Assembly (NCBI GenBank): GCA_950097015.1
Contig: CATNEN010000029.1
Coordinates: 2,300,001-2,364,000 of the forward strand
Direction of reading: 5' to 3'
Source: Macrostomum hystrix
Taxonomy: Eukaryota > Platyhelminthes > Macrostomidae
DNA: 64,000 nt
This document shows positions 34,809 to 45,952 of the stretch, in pieces (position 1 is the stretch's first letter; each line of letters begins with the position of its first letter). A program made the position numbers and the translations under genes. The notes under the pieces are model-generated. The model was not told the origin of the DNA, searched no databases, and worked only from the letters and a program-made list of their open reading frames with translations.

Positions 34809-37124
34809 TTATATTATAGCTTAATAATATTAGGTCCTATTTGTGATGGCTATCATGCTGCTTTGTATTTTTGTTCATTGTTACTAGCCATATTGCTAAT
34901 TTACAGTAGGTCTATAGTCTAGTATTAATTTTTGTTAGAGACAGTGAGGTTTGATTTTGAGACATGTTTTCTTATCATAGTTGTAATTGTTGTAATGTAA
35001 TGAGTGAGTGAGTTGCTATTGCTAAAAAGAGAAACCTGAGGGTTACTTTGTGACTATGCCCTATAGCATATTACTTAGTATTACCGGGTAATATGCTAAA
35101 TGTGTCTGAAAAAGTCATTATTCTTTTAACTTTAATTTATTTTAAAGACAAATGAGATTTCTTAATAGCTAGATACAAAATAAATGAAAACCTAATTAGA
35201 ACAAGTGGAACTGAAGGCTAAACAATCGAGTCACCTGAAAATATTTTATTATATTAACTATTAATAACTATAATGTAATTAATAACTAATATAAATACCT
35301 ATAATCACTAAAATTTTTCTGGTATTTGATAGATCAGTTATTAAGCCTACTAGCTCAACAATGCTATTTTCTCTTATACTCAATCTCATATCCAATATGA
35401 AAAGGCAGGCTGAAAAAGGCATGACTAGTTACTGCTTATTATATAGCTTTCTGTGATTCTTCTCAATCATGTTCAATAGCTAGTGTAACAGGATAGATTT
35501 GCATTTATCTTGCACTTTCTGCCTATCTCAAATAGCAAATGAGTGAAAACAAAACATGGTAGTATGCCTTGCAGCTCCTTTGATGAGCAGGAGACAAAGT
35601 GTGGGAGGTAGCAAGTGCCTAGGGCTAAGAGGCTCAAGAGTAGTTCCATTCTCTCTTGATCTGTTGCTATCTTGGCAATAGCTCTAACAAGGCCATACAG
35701 TGCTAGGGGTGGCTTGCTATGTTTTTAAAGCACACCATGTCTATTATTAGATTTGCTGATGCAAATTTGAGCCTATATTCTACAGCTCATAGCTTTGTAT
35801 AATGTCTCAAACTGAGCTTAAATATATTAAATGTATGTCTAGAAAATTGGCTAGCAAATCAAAGCTTGCATACCAAGTTTTCCCGCATTTGCTAAGTCAC
35901 CCAGACTCAAATATGTTCAAGGGCTTTGTTTAGCAGCAATTCAGATAAAAACAAACAGATAAGTCATGGGTAGTGGCACAGCAAGTTGGCATATATCACA
36001 CTTACTTTGCCCATTTAAACAACACAGACTGATTTTAACCACCAGTCTAAATGGTGTTACAGATATGAATCAATCTTACTGCTACAAATCATGCATAAAG
36101 AGCTCAGACTGCGGTCACTCCTGTCAACATGTTGAAAGTCCAGTCAACATGCTCTCACCCTATAGCTAGAGCTTCACTCACCCAACTGGGACATCTAGAG
36201 TTGGAATCTTAGACCATGTGAAGATTATTACAGAGATTACTGACAATGATAACAATTGGTTAAGTCCTAGATCTGAAAACAGAGCAAATGGGATCCCCAA
36301 ACCAGATAAACTGAGAATTACACCCTCTGGGTTAGATCAGAAAACAAAGGAAACAGCAAAAGTGCAGGTTTCACAGACTAACCCAGAAATCACTATGACC
36401 GACACTATATTGCAAGTTTCAAAGTGAAGTAAAGAATCTAAAACAGCAAAGTTGACTAAAAAGACATGTATAAAGAAGTGTATTTTCCACCAGTTAGCAA
36501 TAAGAGCAAGCTGACAGAGAAGCTATCAGAGCCAGATCTATTACTCGCCAGGCATGATTTTGCAGCAGAAGCTCAAACTCTTTGGCCTGAGACACACTGT
36601 ACTTGTCAGGCATTGACAAGCTGATTCGCTAAAGAGAAAAAGCATGTCCAAACTGCGAGGAGCAAAAAGCAAAAAATGATAATGTAATTAGAAGTATAAT
36701 CTCAGGATCCAAAATTGATAATAAATTATTTTTTAACAAGCCAGATGTCAATCATTAATTTACACTATGATACATGACACAGTTGTGCTAATTAAACAAA
36801 AATTTTTTACACATTTTTGATCACAAATTGAAATTCAAAAGTTTTTTATGGCTACATATATTATCAATAAGTGCCAAGATATTTTTACTATTACTATGAG
36901 TATCATTTGCCAAATGGTAAACTGATGCATAATCTGTCTTGCTTAATCAACATATAATCAGACATTATTTTAGTTGCTTTTTAAGAAGATATGATTGATT
37001 TTTTGTATTAAATTTTTAGTCCTTTAATAGCAATAAATATTTTTTGTTCCATTTTTGACATTTTCTTTTAAGTCAACTTATTAAAGTCGACATTTCCAAT
37101 TACCCGATCTTGATGGATTCATTA
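34809..37124. other. AT-rich intergenic sequence
   Basis: 2.3 kb with no gene, RNA gene or tandem array that I can support. Frames near 35966-36427 have no domains. Confidence 0.4.
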
Positions 37125-37355
37125 TATAGGGCATTCCCAACTGACCTTGAAGGATTTAATGTGTTCGACATTCTCAACTGACCTTGAATGATTCAGTGCA
37201 TAGAACATTATCAACTGACCTTCAAGAGTTTAGTATGTAGTATATTCCCAAGTGACCTTGAAGGATTCAGTACATTGGGCATTCTCAGCTGTCCTTGAAG
37301 GATTCAGTATGTAGGACATTCCTAAATGATCTTGAAGGATTCAGTGCATAGGACA
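37125..37355. repeat. Degenerate minisatellite, 37-bp unit (6 copies)
   Basis: Units built around GACCTTGAAGGATTCAGT and GGACATTCTCAACT, spaced at 37 bp (37144, 37181, 37218, 37255, 37292, 37329). Strong divergence between units suggests an old array. Confidence 0.85.
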
Positions 37356-38217
37356 AGCTCATAGTGGTTATTAATGGCATGAATGTCATCTTGATGTGTA
37401 TGAAAGTATTTTTCAATTGATGATTAATTAATTTCCTATTAATTGACTATTACACTCAAAGTATTTTATTAACAAATCATAAAAAACATTTTATCCGATG
37501 AGAAAATAATTTGTTGCTTTCCTTATATTTCTCTGTCATTTTAAGTCAATGAGCTTAACTTATTTTTTAGGCAGTTTGCAAATGTGCTATGTTGTTTTTT
37601 GCTACATTGAACTATGATTACAGTTTCATGTAGCTGAAGTGATTTTTTTCTAATACTCTTTACCATTTTAGAATACAAATGTTTTAAACCACATAATATT
37701 TAAATAAAGTGCTTAAAGTAAAATAAAATTAAATTAGTTTATCTAAATTTGTTAAATTAATCTGACATTCTCATCTATTCTCATAAGGAGTTTTTGGTCT
37801 GGCACCTAAGCTAGATCAAGTCCCGTCAATACCCAAGCAAGAAGTTTGTAAACATCCAATCTAAAAGTACATGAATAGGGGCATGAATTGTTTTTTTAAT
37901 CAGATTGTACATCTAAACAAAACGTGTCATTTAAATTTAATAATAAATGTAATCCTATATAAGACTTCAAACTATTTAAATGTAACTAAAAAGCCTTCCT
38001 ACAGGGTCTGTAGAACACACAGTGGCGTGTCATGATTGACTAAGAAATTTAACCGATCCTAATTGCAAGCTGATCGATTCAAAAGTACTCCATGTGTATT
38101 TTTCAGCTACTCCCAGTTTGCAAAATTATTTGCAACAGCTTCTCATAGGTTCTCAGAGTGTTTTATTTAGACCTAAAAATAATAAATCTGAACCGTAAGA
38201 GAAGTTAGTCACCAAGC
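37356..38217. other. 5' flank of cereblon
   Basis: AT-rich sequence that should include the cereblon promoter and 5' UTR; no TATA box at a convincing distance is seen. Confidence 0.35.
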
Positions 38218-40780
38218 ATGGCCGATCAGCCGCCGGTTGATGACGAACCAGAGCCTGCGGCCAATGCTGCAGAAGAATTCGCCGACGCAGAAGAAGACCA
38301 CTTATTAGAACATGACGATGAAGACGAGTTTCACCTTGCTCACGAAGAACTGCCGCATCAGCTTATGATGCACCTGGATGACGACGAGGAGAGTGACGAA
38401 CCTGTGGAGGAAGACGACGAAGACGAGCGCCAGCAAGAAGCTGCGGGCGCCGGCATGCGCGGCCTGCTGCGCCTGCTGCCTCCGTTTGTTTGGCAGCCGG
38501 AGCCGGACCCAGAGTTCGAGGCGTCGGCTATGGAAGCTGCCAATGCGCCTGATTCCGTTACATTCAACCGTCAGCTTCCTGGCGAGCACTCCTATTTAGG
38601 CGGAGATCTGGAAGCGCCAGCGTCGGCTAATTCAGCATTGCTGGCCTCTGAATCGGCTTCTTTAGCAGTTAGAGAGCTACCTGGCCTCACCTGCTCCCTG
38701 GCCGTATTGGTGCCAGGCCAGCTGCTACCGTTGACGCTATTCCGCCCCAATGACGTGTCCCTGGTGGCCGACATGCACGCCGGTCGAATCAACCAGGTGG
38801 CATTGTTGAATCGCTATCCGTACAGTAGCACCGCCGAGCTGCTGTCATGCGGCGAAGAGCTAGATGAAAATGCCGGCCTTGCAATTGTGCGGGCCAAGCT
38901 GATTGGTCGGCAACGCTTTGAACTATTGGGCGTGCGTCGCGACATCACTGGCCGGCCGTGGGCTAAGATTAGGCCGATGCCGGAGCCTAAGTAAGACTAG
39001 GGGGTATTAACAGTAGGACTTCCAAGCCATTTTGCCGCCCATTTTTATACCAAGGGGGGTTTTTGACAACACCCGAATGCTTACAGCGATGGGTGGTGAC
39101 TGATTGGTTGACAGACTATGCGATGGTGTGAGGCTTGATCAGTGAAATTTGAGAAATTCGCATCAGGGTGTCCATAGTTCCACCTGTTGTAGCCCTGAAG
39201 AAGATCTAGCAGTCCGTCTAGATAAACGTAGGTGACCACCGAAGACGGAGATTCCCCTTAGTAGTTCTACTGTTAATGAGATACACATAATAAGCCTGGA
39301 TATATATTTACATAGCACCAACACAAACCGTAGGCAAATGAGCCCATGTCAGAGTCGCCCGGGACCTCGGCGGTCATTGGACCTGGCCGCCTGTCCGTTT
39401 CCGGCCTGGGTGGCCGAAGGCTACGATGCCCGACAGCTGGTGACGGCGATTCGGGCCGAGTTGGCCTCTTACAATCGCTCCTGGGCGGAGGTGCAGGTAA
39501 AACTGCTGCAGCCTGCGTGACTAAGGATTTGCGCCCAATTCTGTCCAATCCTCAGGGCACAGGTGTTCTGTCCAATCCTCAGGGCACAGGTGTTCTGTCC
39601 AATCCTCAGGGCGCAGGTGTTCTGTCCAATCCTCAGGGCGCAGGTGTTCTGTCCAATCCTCAGGGCTCAGTTATCCATGGATTCCCCAGGTCTCAGATTG
39701 TCAGGCAAAGGCGTTTTTCGTTACGGTGTTAAATATAGAGTGATCCAAAAATGCCGCTTCTTCTAATACGCCACACCGCAGGCCGGCCCAGATGAGCCCG
39801 GCCCGTTCTCCTATTGGCTATTGGAACAGCTGCCCCTCCCTGATTGGTTGCGCGTTGACCTACTCGGCTGCCCGCACCCGGCCGGCTGTCTCCGCCGCTG
39901 CCTGCCTCTGCTGCGCCGATGCGCCGCTCTGCGCTGCGTGGTCTGCCACAGTCATGTGGCCAACAAGTCGGCCATCTTCTGCCTAGCCGCCAGCGGCGCC
40001 ACCGGTGCCTACGTGAATCCGGGCGGCCACGTACACGAGATGATGACTGTGGCCACCGCTACTGGCGTGAGGCCGGTTGGCCGGCCATGCACTGAGCACA
40101 GCTGGTTTCCTGGCTACGCCTGGCAGGTGATGACCTGAATGTCAAAATACCTGCCTTTCAGTTTAGATGGCTGATTTATCAGCGGAAATCATTAACACTT
40201 GAGAAAGATGCTTTTAATCATCCCCCCATTGCTTTAGTTATCCCATCTAGGAATTGGTAAATTGGTCATTGGCTCATTAGCCTCATATATGACATTACCC
40301 ACAGTCCATAATATTCAAATGTGACATTCCCCACATTCCAGAAGACTCAAATATGACATTCTCTACAGTCCATAAGACTCAAATAGGACATTCGCCACAC
40401 TACATAAGCATAAAACATGACATTCCCCACAGTCCATAAGCATCAAATATGACATTCCCAACACTCCATAAACCAAAAATAAGTGTCTAAACCTCAAATA
40501 ACCTCAAATAAAGCTACTGTTAGTAGTATGTAAAGTAAAATAAAGATAAGCGCCAAACGAAACCGCCCAGATTTTGGAGTGCAACAAATGCTCGCGCCAC
40601 ATGGGCTGGCGCTTCACGGCGCAGAGTTCAGACACTGTGCCAGCAGCCTTCTACGGAATCTGCCGGAATTCTGTCGAACCGGATCTGGCTGCCGTTCTGG
40701 ACAGTCTGGAACAGGCTGAGATGGCAGAGTCTGTCGCTTCTAGAAGGCGGACGCATCTAGATGAGAGCGGCAATGATTAA
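38218..40780 (+). CDS. CRBN: Cereblon homologue, CRL4 E3 ligase substrate receptor
   Basis: Four exons: 38218-38990, 39355-39496, 39782-40126 and 40571-40780, giving 489 residues. Phases 2, 0 and 0 match at all junctions; the second exon uses the downstream AG of AGAG. The first ~100 residues are strongly acidic (Asp/Glu runs). A LON-like domain follows, with a YLGGDLE motif and PGQLLPLTLFRPNDV, then RAKLIGRQRFELL. Exons 3-4 encode the CULT thalidomide-binding domain: zinc pairs CVVC and CNKC, GAYVNPGGHVHEM, and HSWFPGYAW plus GWRF. These carry the three Trp that form the ligand pocket (human W380, W386, W400). Family knowledge: cereblon binds DDB1 through its helical region and recruits substrates for CUL4 ubiquitination. 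Slightly longer than human (442), mainly through the N-terminus. Introns 2 and 3 carry small arrays. Confidence 0.95.
39088..39252. repeat. Dispersed repeat, copy 2
   Basis: Diverged relative of 27095-27305, in the same orientation, located in cereblon intron 1. Shared blocks include TTGACAGACTA and GCATCAGGGTGTCCATAGT. Confidence 0.75.
39540..39668. repeat. Minisatellite, 27-bp unit (about 5 copies)
   Basis: Nearly identical units containing TGTCCAATCCTCAGGGCGCA and GGTGTTC, inside cereblon intron 2. Confidence 0.9.
40288..40480. repeat. Degenerate minisatellite, 32-bp unit (6 copies)
   Basis: Units of ATGACATTCCCCACAGTCCA plus TAAGACTCAAAT, inside cereblon intron 3. Confidence 0.85.
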
Positions 40781-41194
40781 ACTGAAATTGAAATCGCTTC
40801 TGCTTTCCTATTCGTTTTCTTGTACATACAAGCTACATACAGCAAAAGTGATTTTTTAAAACATACTTCTATATAGTGTTACATTTCTAAAATTTTAGAA
40901 TTCAACGATTCAACGATAAATGTAGAAATCCTGGCTAACATATCTGGGTTCACACCATAGACTATAGACGTCTATCTGTATGGAATGTATATAGAAGCTC
41001 TATATTGTAAGATGCTATATATAGAAGTCCTTGTGGTTGTCGGTTGGCATTACTCATTGAACAACGCTGAGCAAGGGTTTTAATGAACATCGTTAAACTA
41101 TGTCTATGGGGAATTCCCTTTGAATTCTTGTATTTCTAACGTTAAGTGTGTATTTTCATTGAGCAACGCTGGGATTCCCGCCATTAAATACCGG
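40781..41194. other. Spacer 3' of cereblon
   Basis: AT-rich 3' flank. Near 41158-41180 a reversed copy of the ATTGAGCAACGCTGGG core faces the following array and could pair with it as a hairpin. Confidence 0.4.
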
Positions 41195-41605
41195 GGTTTT
41201 AATGTCTATGGTGCAAACAGAACCGCAGGGGAACCCCAGCGTTGCTCAATGAAAATATATACCAGCTATTTCGGACATCAATGTCTATGGTGCAAACAGA
41301 ACCGCAGGGAAACCCCAGCGTTGCTCAATGAAAATATATACCGGCTATTTCGGGCATCAATGTCTATGGTGCAAACAGAACCGCAGGGAAACCCCAGCGT
41401 TGCTCAATGAAAATATATACCGGCTATTTCGGGCATCAATGTCTATGGTGCAAACAGAACCGCAGGGAAACCCCAGCGTTGCTAAATGAAAATATATACC
41501 GGCTATTTCGGGCATCAATGTCTATGGTGCAAACAGAACCGCAGGGAAACCCCAGCGTTGCTCAATGAAAATATATACCGGCTATTTCGGGCATCAATGT
41601 CTATG
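41195..41605. repeat. Minisatellite, 79-bp unit (about 5 copies)
   Basis: Units contain AAACCCCAGCGTTGCTCAAT, GAAAATATATACCGGCTATT and CATCAATGTCTATGGTGCAA with a strict 79-bp period (for example 41310 and 41389). An inverted partial copy of the GCCGGTATATATT segment lies just downstream at about 41660-41676, and another inverted segment just upstream. Confidence 0.9.
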
Positions 41606-41945
41606 ACCTCGGGCGCTGCGCGCTGCGCGTCCTCGGTCACAGCCATTGATACCCTCGATAGCCGGTATATATTCTTACATTACATCGGTTGTTAATAATT
41701 CACAATTATTTCATAGATTCCTTATTTTATAGTTTCTAGTTTGTGATTGTAAAAAAACGGCTGAATTGTTGTATTTCGCAACATTGAAATATAATATGTG
41801 AAAATAGTGAGTCAACCAATGTTATCGCGCTTTTCATACCTTTTTTATTTAAAAAAGAAGTAAAAAGTAAAATGACATACTCCGGCACAAACCTGCCACA
41901 TGCTGCTCAGTATAGTTGCTAGCCGGCTTTTGATTTAACATTGCT

Positions 41946-42828
41946 TTTGTCAATCTAAACGATAATTTAGACATTCAAAACGATAATGGCTATGTATTAA
42001 CTATGCTCTAAGTAAACCTCGCCGCTAGGGAACATAGACGTTTGGACAACCAATACGAGAAAAGGGGATTCAAAACGAGAATGAATTCAGGCACTTTCAC
42101 CCTTTCGACCATAGAACTAGAGACAACCAAAATTATAAAATCGGAAGGGAAAGCTGAAAAACTCCCTTGCCTTGATCTCTGTTTGGTTTGTTTTAGTTTT
42201 CTCTCGATTCTTTGTTTGCTATTTATTGCTGCTGTTTTTCAAATGCCCCACCAATATCCTCAGTGGACAGGCAACGCTCGGTGTCTGGTCTGCTATTATA
42301 GAGCAAGAGGCAACACTAGAAGCCGCAGCAGCCATCCTGCAAGTGCCGATTGCAACTGGGTATAGAATTATGCGAGCATATACGCAGGATGGAAGGGTTC
42401 GGGCGTTACCAAGAGGTGGCAAAAAGGAGAGCAAATGCAAAGTGGACGAGGAGATGAAGGCCTGCCTTCAGAACAAGCTGGAGCAAAACCCGATTGTTTT
42501 GCCTTCCCAATTCTCGTTTTGATTGCCGCTTTCTCATTTTGAATGTCCTTAACTCTATGGCTGAATAGGTGAGCTGCGCGCGGCAGACCCATCCGATAGC
42601 ATGAGACCACAGACATTATCGTTTTGAATGTCCTTAACTCTATGGCTGAATAGCTGAGCTGCGCGCGGCAGACCCATCCGATAGCATGAGACCACAGACA
42701 TTATCGTTTTGAATGTCCTTAACTCTATGGCTGAATAGCTGAGCTGCGCGCGGCAGACCCATCCGATAGCATGAGACCACAGACATTATCGTTTTGAATG
42801 TCCAAATTATCATTTAGATTGACAATAG
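41946..42828. mobile_element. TIR element 1 enclosing a transposase HTH fragment
   Basis: A 41-bp inverted repeat (41948-41988 and 42784-42824, two mismatches) contains GACATTCAAAACGATAATG. Inside, a plus-strand frame (about 42262-42522) encodes a helix-turn-helix (TLEAAAAILQV, TGYRIMRAYTQDGRV) followed by RALPRGGKK and a charged linker, then stops. This resembles the N-terminal DNA-binding part of Tc1/IS630-type transposases; the catalytic domain is missing. An 85-bp tandem repeat fills the right part. Exact outer ends and target duplications are uncertain. Confidence 0.7.
42541..42795. repeat. 85-bp tandem repeat inside TIR element 1 (3 copies)
   Basis: GAATGTCCTTAACTCTATGG recurs at 42541, 42626 and 42711, with a last GAATGTCC at 42796 that belongs to the right terminal repeat. 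Each copy carries the inner part of the terminal inverted repeat (CATTATCGTTTTGAATGTCC), so the array grew from the element's own end. Confidence 0.9.
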
Positions 42829-42983
42829 CGATACATGTGTCTGGCTTCTGCTAAAATAGTTTCTATAGGCGGCTAAGTTAAAGAGAACGGCTAAGAGATG
42901 GCGCATCTGATCACTTTTTAATTGAGGGAAAGTATTATATTTGTCCGTGGCTAAAACAGGCGTTTTAATATACCTTTTTAACA

Positions 42984-43888
42984 ATTTTTGGACATAAGTG
43001 AAGTTTATTTAGTCCTTGGCCAGCTCAGTCCTAGAAAAGTGAGTTTGATTTAGTCAGCACTCGGAGTTTACCGTAGACAATAGTAAAGAAATGAAATCGA
43101 TTTAGTCAAGTGCCGCGTTTTTAAACCGTTCCATGACTTGATTTTAGTCAAAGTGAATTTTATTTAGTCATCATGGCGGCAGCTGTAGACATTCGCAGAG
43201 TTACAATCTCTGAGAAGGACCGGCGAAGACTCATCGACGCCTTTATTGGCAATGTCGATTGGCAGCAACTAGCGAGACAGCTGAACATTCCACGTCAGTC
43301 TGCCAGAAATGTTATCGTTAAATACGAACAAAGTGGACGCGTTCCGGCATTGAGACGAGGCGGAAATAAGCCAAAAGCTTAACTGAAGCTATGGTCGACA
43401 GCCCTGTTGAATTTGTTGGTGAAACACCCACCATGACGCTCAATGACATGCGGCAGCTAGGCGACAGGAACGCTGCCAACGCACTTGGCATCAATCTACA
43501 AGAACACCGCGCCCGCATTCTTGAGCGCGAACTGGAGGCGAGTATGGCAGCTGTCACACGGCCTCACTGCGAAGCCTGGCATCGTGAGAGCCTTCGGTAC
43601 ATACCCCGCTGCATTGCCATGGAAGACATTGTTGATGAAATTGAAAAGGGGAAGTTTTTGGTTTGTGTTGTTCTTGTTTAAGCTTTCGTCTCATGGCTAT
43701 AACGACTAAATAAAATTCACTTTGACCTAATAAAAGTTACAAATGACAGATTTAGAGGCACTTGACTAAATCGATATCATTTCTTTACTATAGTTTACGA
43801 TAAACCCCGAGTGCTGACTAAATCAAACTCACTTTTCTAGGACTGAGCTGGCCAAGGACTAAATAAACTTCACTTATGTCCAAAAAAA
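42984..43888. mobile_element. TIR element 2 with long inverted repeats and an HTH fragment
   Basis: Inverted repeats of about 185 bp (42984-43172 and 43694-43888) begin TTTTTGGACATAAGTGAAG and include GTCCTTGGCCAGCTCAGTCC. The outer ~130 bp are about 95% identical; the inner part is less conserved apart from GTGAATTTTATTTAGTC. The coding fragment starts at the ATG at 43173, directly against the inner edge of the left repeat. Outer boundaries are judged from where similarity stops, so a few bases are uncertain. Confidence 0.85.
43173..43681 (+). pseudogene. Transposase N-terminal HTH fragment, frameshifted
   Basis: The ATG at 43173 opens a frame with a paired-like helix-turn-helix (RRRLIDAFIGNVDWQQLARQ, then LNIPRQSARNVIVKYEQSGR) and the linker VPALRRGGNK. 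It stops at 43382, but similarity continues in another frame from about 43372 (SLTEAMVDS, then ETPTMTLNDMRQLG), as in Tc1/IS630-like transposases where a second helical domain follows. The break needs one base change near the AAAA run at 43375. There is no DDE/D catalytic core before the right inverted repeat. The fragment could be a relic or a DNA-binding-only product. Confidence 0.6.
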
Positions 43889-44078
43889 TCCTGGGGATAG
43901 ACCACGGGGGGTATTTCAAGCACTCACTGCCTACTTCACGATAGCTTCCCACGTACGCAGGTGTGTACATCTGCTATAACTTATTATAACGATTTTCGGG
44001 ATTGGTCCTGAAAGGCGTATACATGTCGGTTGCACATGTGGGTCACTGCTTACATGTTGGCAACTTTGCACTCTTCAG

Positions 44079-45952
44079 CAACGAATCCACGTTCGAGCTC
44101 GTCAGCTGAGCCCGGCGGCTGTGGCGGCCGCAACCTCCGCGGCTGCTGCGCCGTCATTGCACTCGCCGGTGCTGGCCGATGCCGTGGCGAAACTGCTAGT
44201 CAGACCCGACAGGCGGCCGAGCGACAGCCGTCTGGTCCTTCTGGATGCCACTTTCGGCGCTGGCGGCCACACCCGACGCCTGCTGGAAGCGGCGGCGCCG
44301 GCTCCGGTCACAGTGTTCGCCAGCGATCGCGATCCCGCAGCCCACAGCCTGGCCAGACAGCTCGCCAACTCCTTATCCGCCGCCAATTCGTCAGCTTCCA
44401 TTATTCCCCTATTGGGAAAATTCTCCCAACTAGGGGAACACGCGCTGCCAGCCGGCAGTCTGGACGGCGCCCTGCTGGACCTGGGCCTGTGCTCAGCCCA
44501 GCTGGACAGCCCGGCTCGCGGCTTCGCCCTGTCAGTCCGACGGCCCGCTGGACATGCGAATGAGCGGCGAGGCAGAGGCGGACGCGCCGACAGCGGCAGA
44601 TTTGGTCAACGGCCTGGAGGCCGGCGATTTGGCCGCTCTGTTTCGCGCATACGGCGAGGAGCCAATGGCGCGCCGGATGGCCCGGGCCATCGTCGACTGG
44701 CGTCGGGGTCCTCGCGGCCCGCTGCGCACCACCGGCCAGCTGGCCGACTGTCTGGCTAGCGCCGCCGGGCCGAATCGGCGACGTGACAGCATGGGACGGT
44801 CGGCGCATCCTGCAACCCGAGTGTTCCAGGTGCGACATCGGTTGAGTTTGGATTGCAAGTTTAATCTGTTCGGGAAGTTATATGGACTGGATTGCTAGCC
44901 TATTCAGTTTGTGGTTCAAGAGTGGATTGCTAGCCTATTCAGTTTGCGGTTCTAGAATGGATTGCTAGCCTATTCAGTTTGTGGTTCAAGAGTGGATTGC
45001 TAGCCTATTCAGTTTGTGGTTCTAGAGTGGATTGCTAGCCTATTCAGTTTGTGGTTCAAGAGTGGATTGCTAGCCTATTCAGTTTGTGGTTCAAGAGTGG
45101 ATTGCTAGCCTATTCAGTTTGTGGTTCTAGAGTGGATTGCTAGCCTATTCAGTTTGTGGTTCAAGAGTGGATTGCTAGCCTATTCAGTTTGTGGTTCTAG
45201 AGTGGATTGCTAGCCTATTCAGTTTGTGGTTCAAGAGTGGATTGCTAGCCTATTCAGTTTGTGGTTCAAGAGTGGATTGCTAGTCTATTCAGTTTGTGGT
45301 TCTAGAATGGATTGCTAGCCTATTCAGTTTGTGGTTCAAGAGTGGATTGCTAGTCTATTCAGTTTGTGGTTCTAGAGTGGATTGCTAGTCTATTCAGTTT
45401 GTGGTTCAAGAGTGGATTGCTAGCCTATTCAGTTTGTGGTTCAAGAGTGGATTGCTAGTCTATTCAGTTTGTGGTTCTAGAATGGATTGCTAGCCTATTC
45501 CTTTTGGGAAGTTCTATTGTGGATTGCTAGTCCATCCAGTTTAGGATTTCACCAGCCAGCCTGCTAATTTTTGTCAGGCGCTTCGCATCGCGGTCAACAA
45601 CGAGTTCGCGGAGCTGCTGAGCGGCCTGGAGCTGGTTCGGCGGCTGCTGAAGCCCGGCGCCCCCTGCCTGGTACTATCGTTCCATTCGCTTGAGGATCGC
45701 CTAGTTAAGCGCGTATTCGCCAACCGGCCGCTGGACGACCTGTGCTGGCCGGCCGCCTGGTCGGAGGCTCTTCGTAGACGCCAGCGCCAGCTGCCGCCGT
45801 TGGAACAGGCGCCGGCGCCGGCACCAGTTTGGAGCCTGATGAAATTCGAAGCCAACCGCGGCGAGGACTATCTGGTCGCTGGCGACGCTGAATTGGCTGC
45901 GAATCCCAGGGCTAGGTCTGCTAGACTGCGGGTTGGCTTGAAGCTTGGCTAA
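44079..45952 (+). CDS. METTL15: METTL15/RsmH-type rRNA m4C methyltransferase, frameshifted
   Basis: Two exons: about 44079-44829 and 45578-45952, joined in phase 0 (TTCCAG|GTGCGA to TTGTCAG|GCG). Family role: SAM-dependent N4-methylation of a small-subunit rRNA cytidine, mitochondrial in animals. Seen: [13 protein letters not shown], the SAM-binding [40 protein letters not shown], then [61 protein letters not shown] and a [12 protein letters not shown] end. All family blocks are present in order. However, between GFALSV (ends 44537) and DGPLDMRM (starts 44539) the frame shifts by one base with no room for an intron. No ATG is found at the start; a 5' exon with a targeting peptide may lie upstream of the TTCAG at 44078. 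It may be a sequencing error, a polymorphism or a pseudogene. Confidence 0.8.
44889..45535. repeat. Minisatellite, 35-bp unit (about 18 copies)
   Basis: Units contain GATTGCTAGCCTATTCAGTT and TGTGGTTCAAGAGTG, with CAAGAGTG/CTAGAGTG/CTAGAATG and GCCTA/GTCTA variants. It fills most of the METTL15 intron. Confidence 0.95.

Noticed and set aside
44030..44563. Alternative 177-codon frame over METTL15 exon 1
   Set aside because: It lacks the SAM-binding and DLG motifs that the other frame carries in family order.
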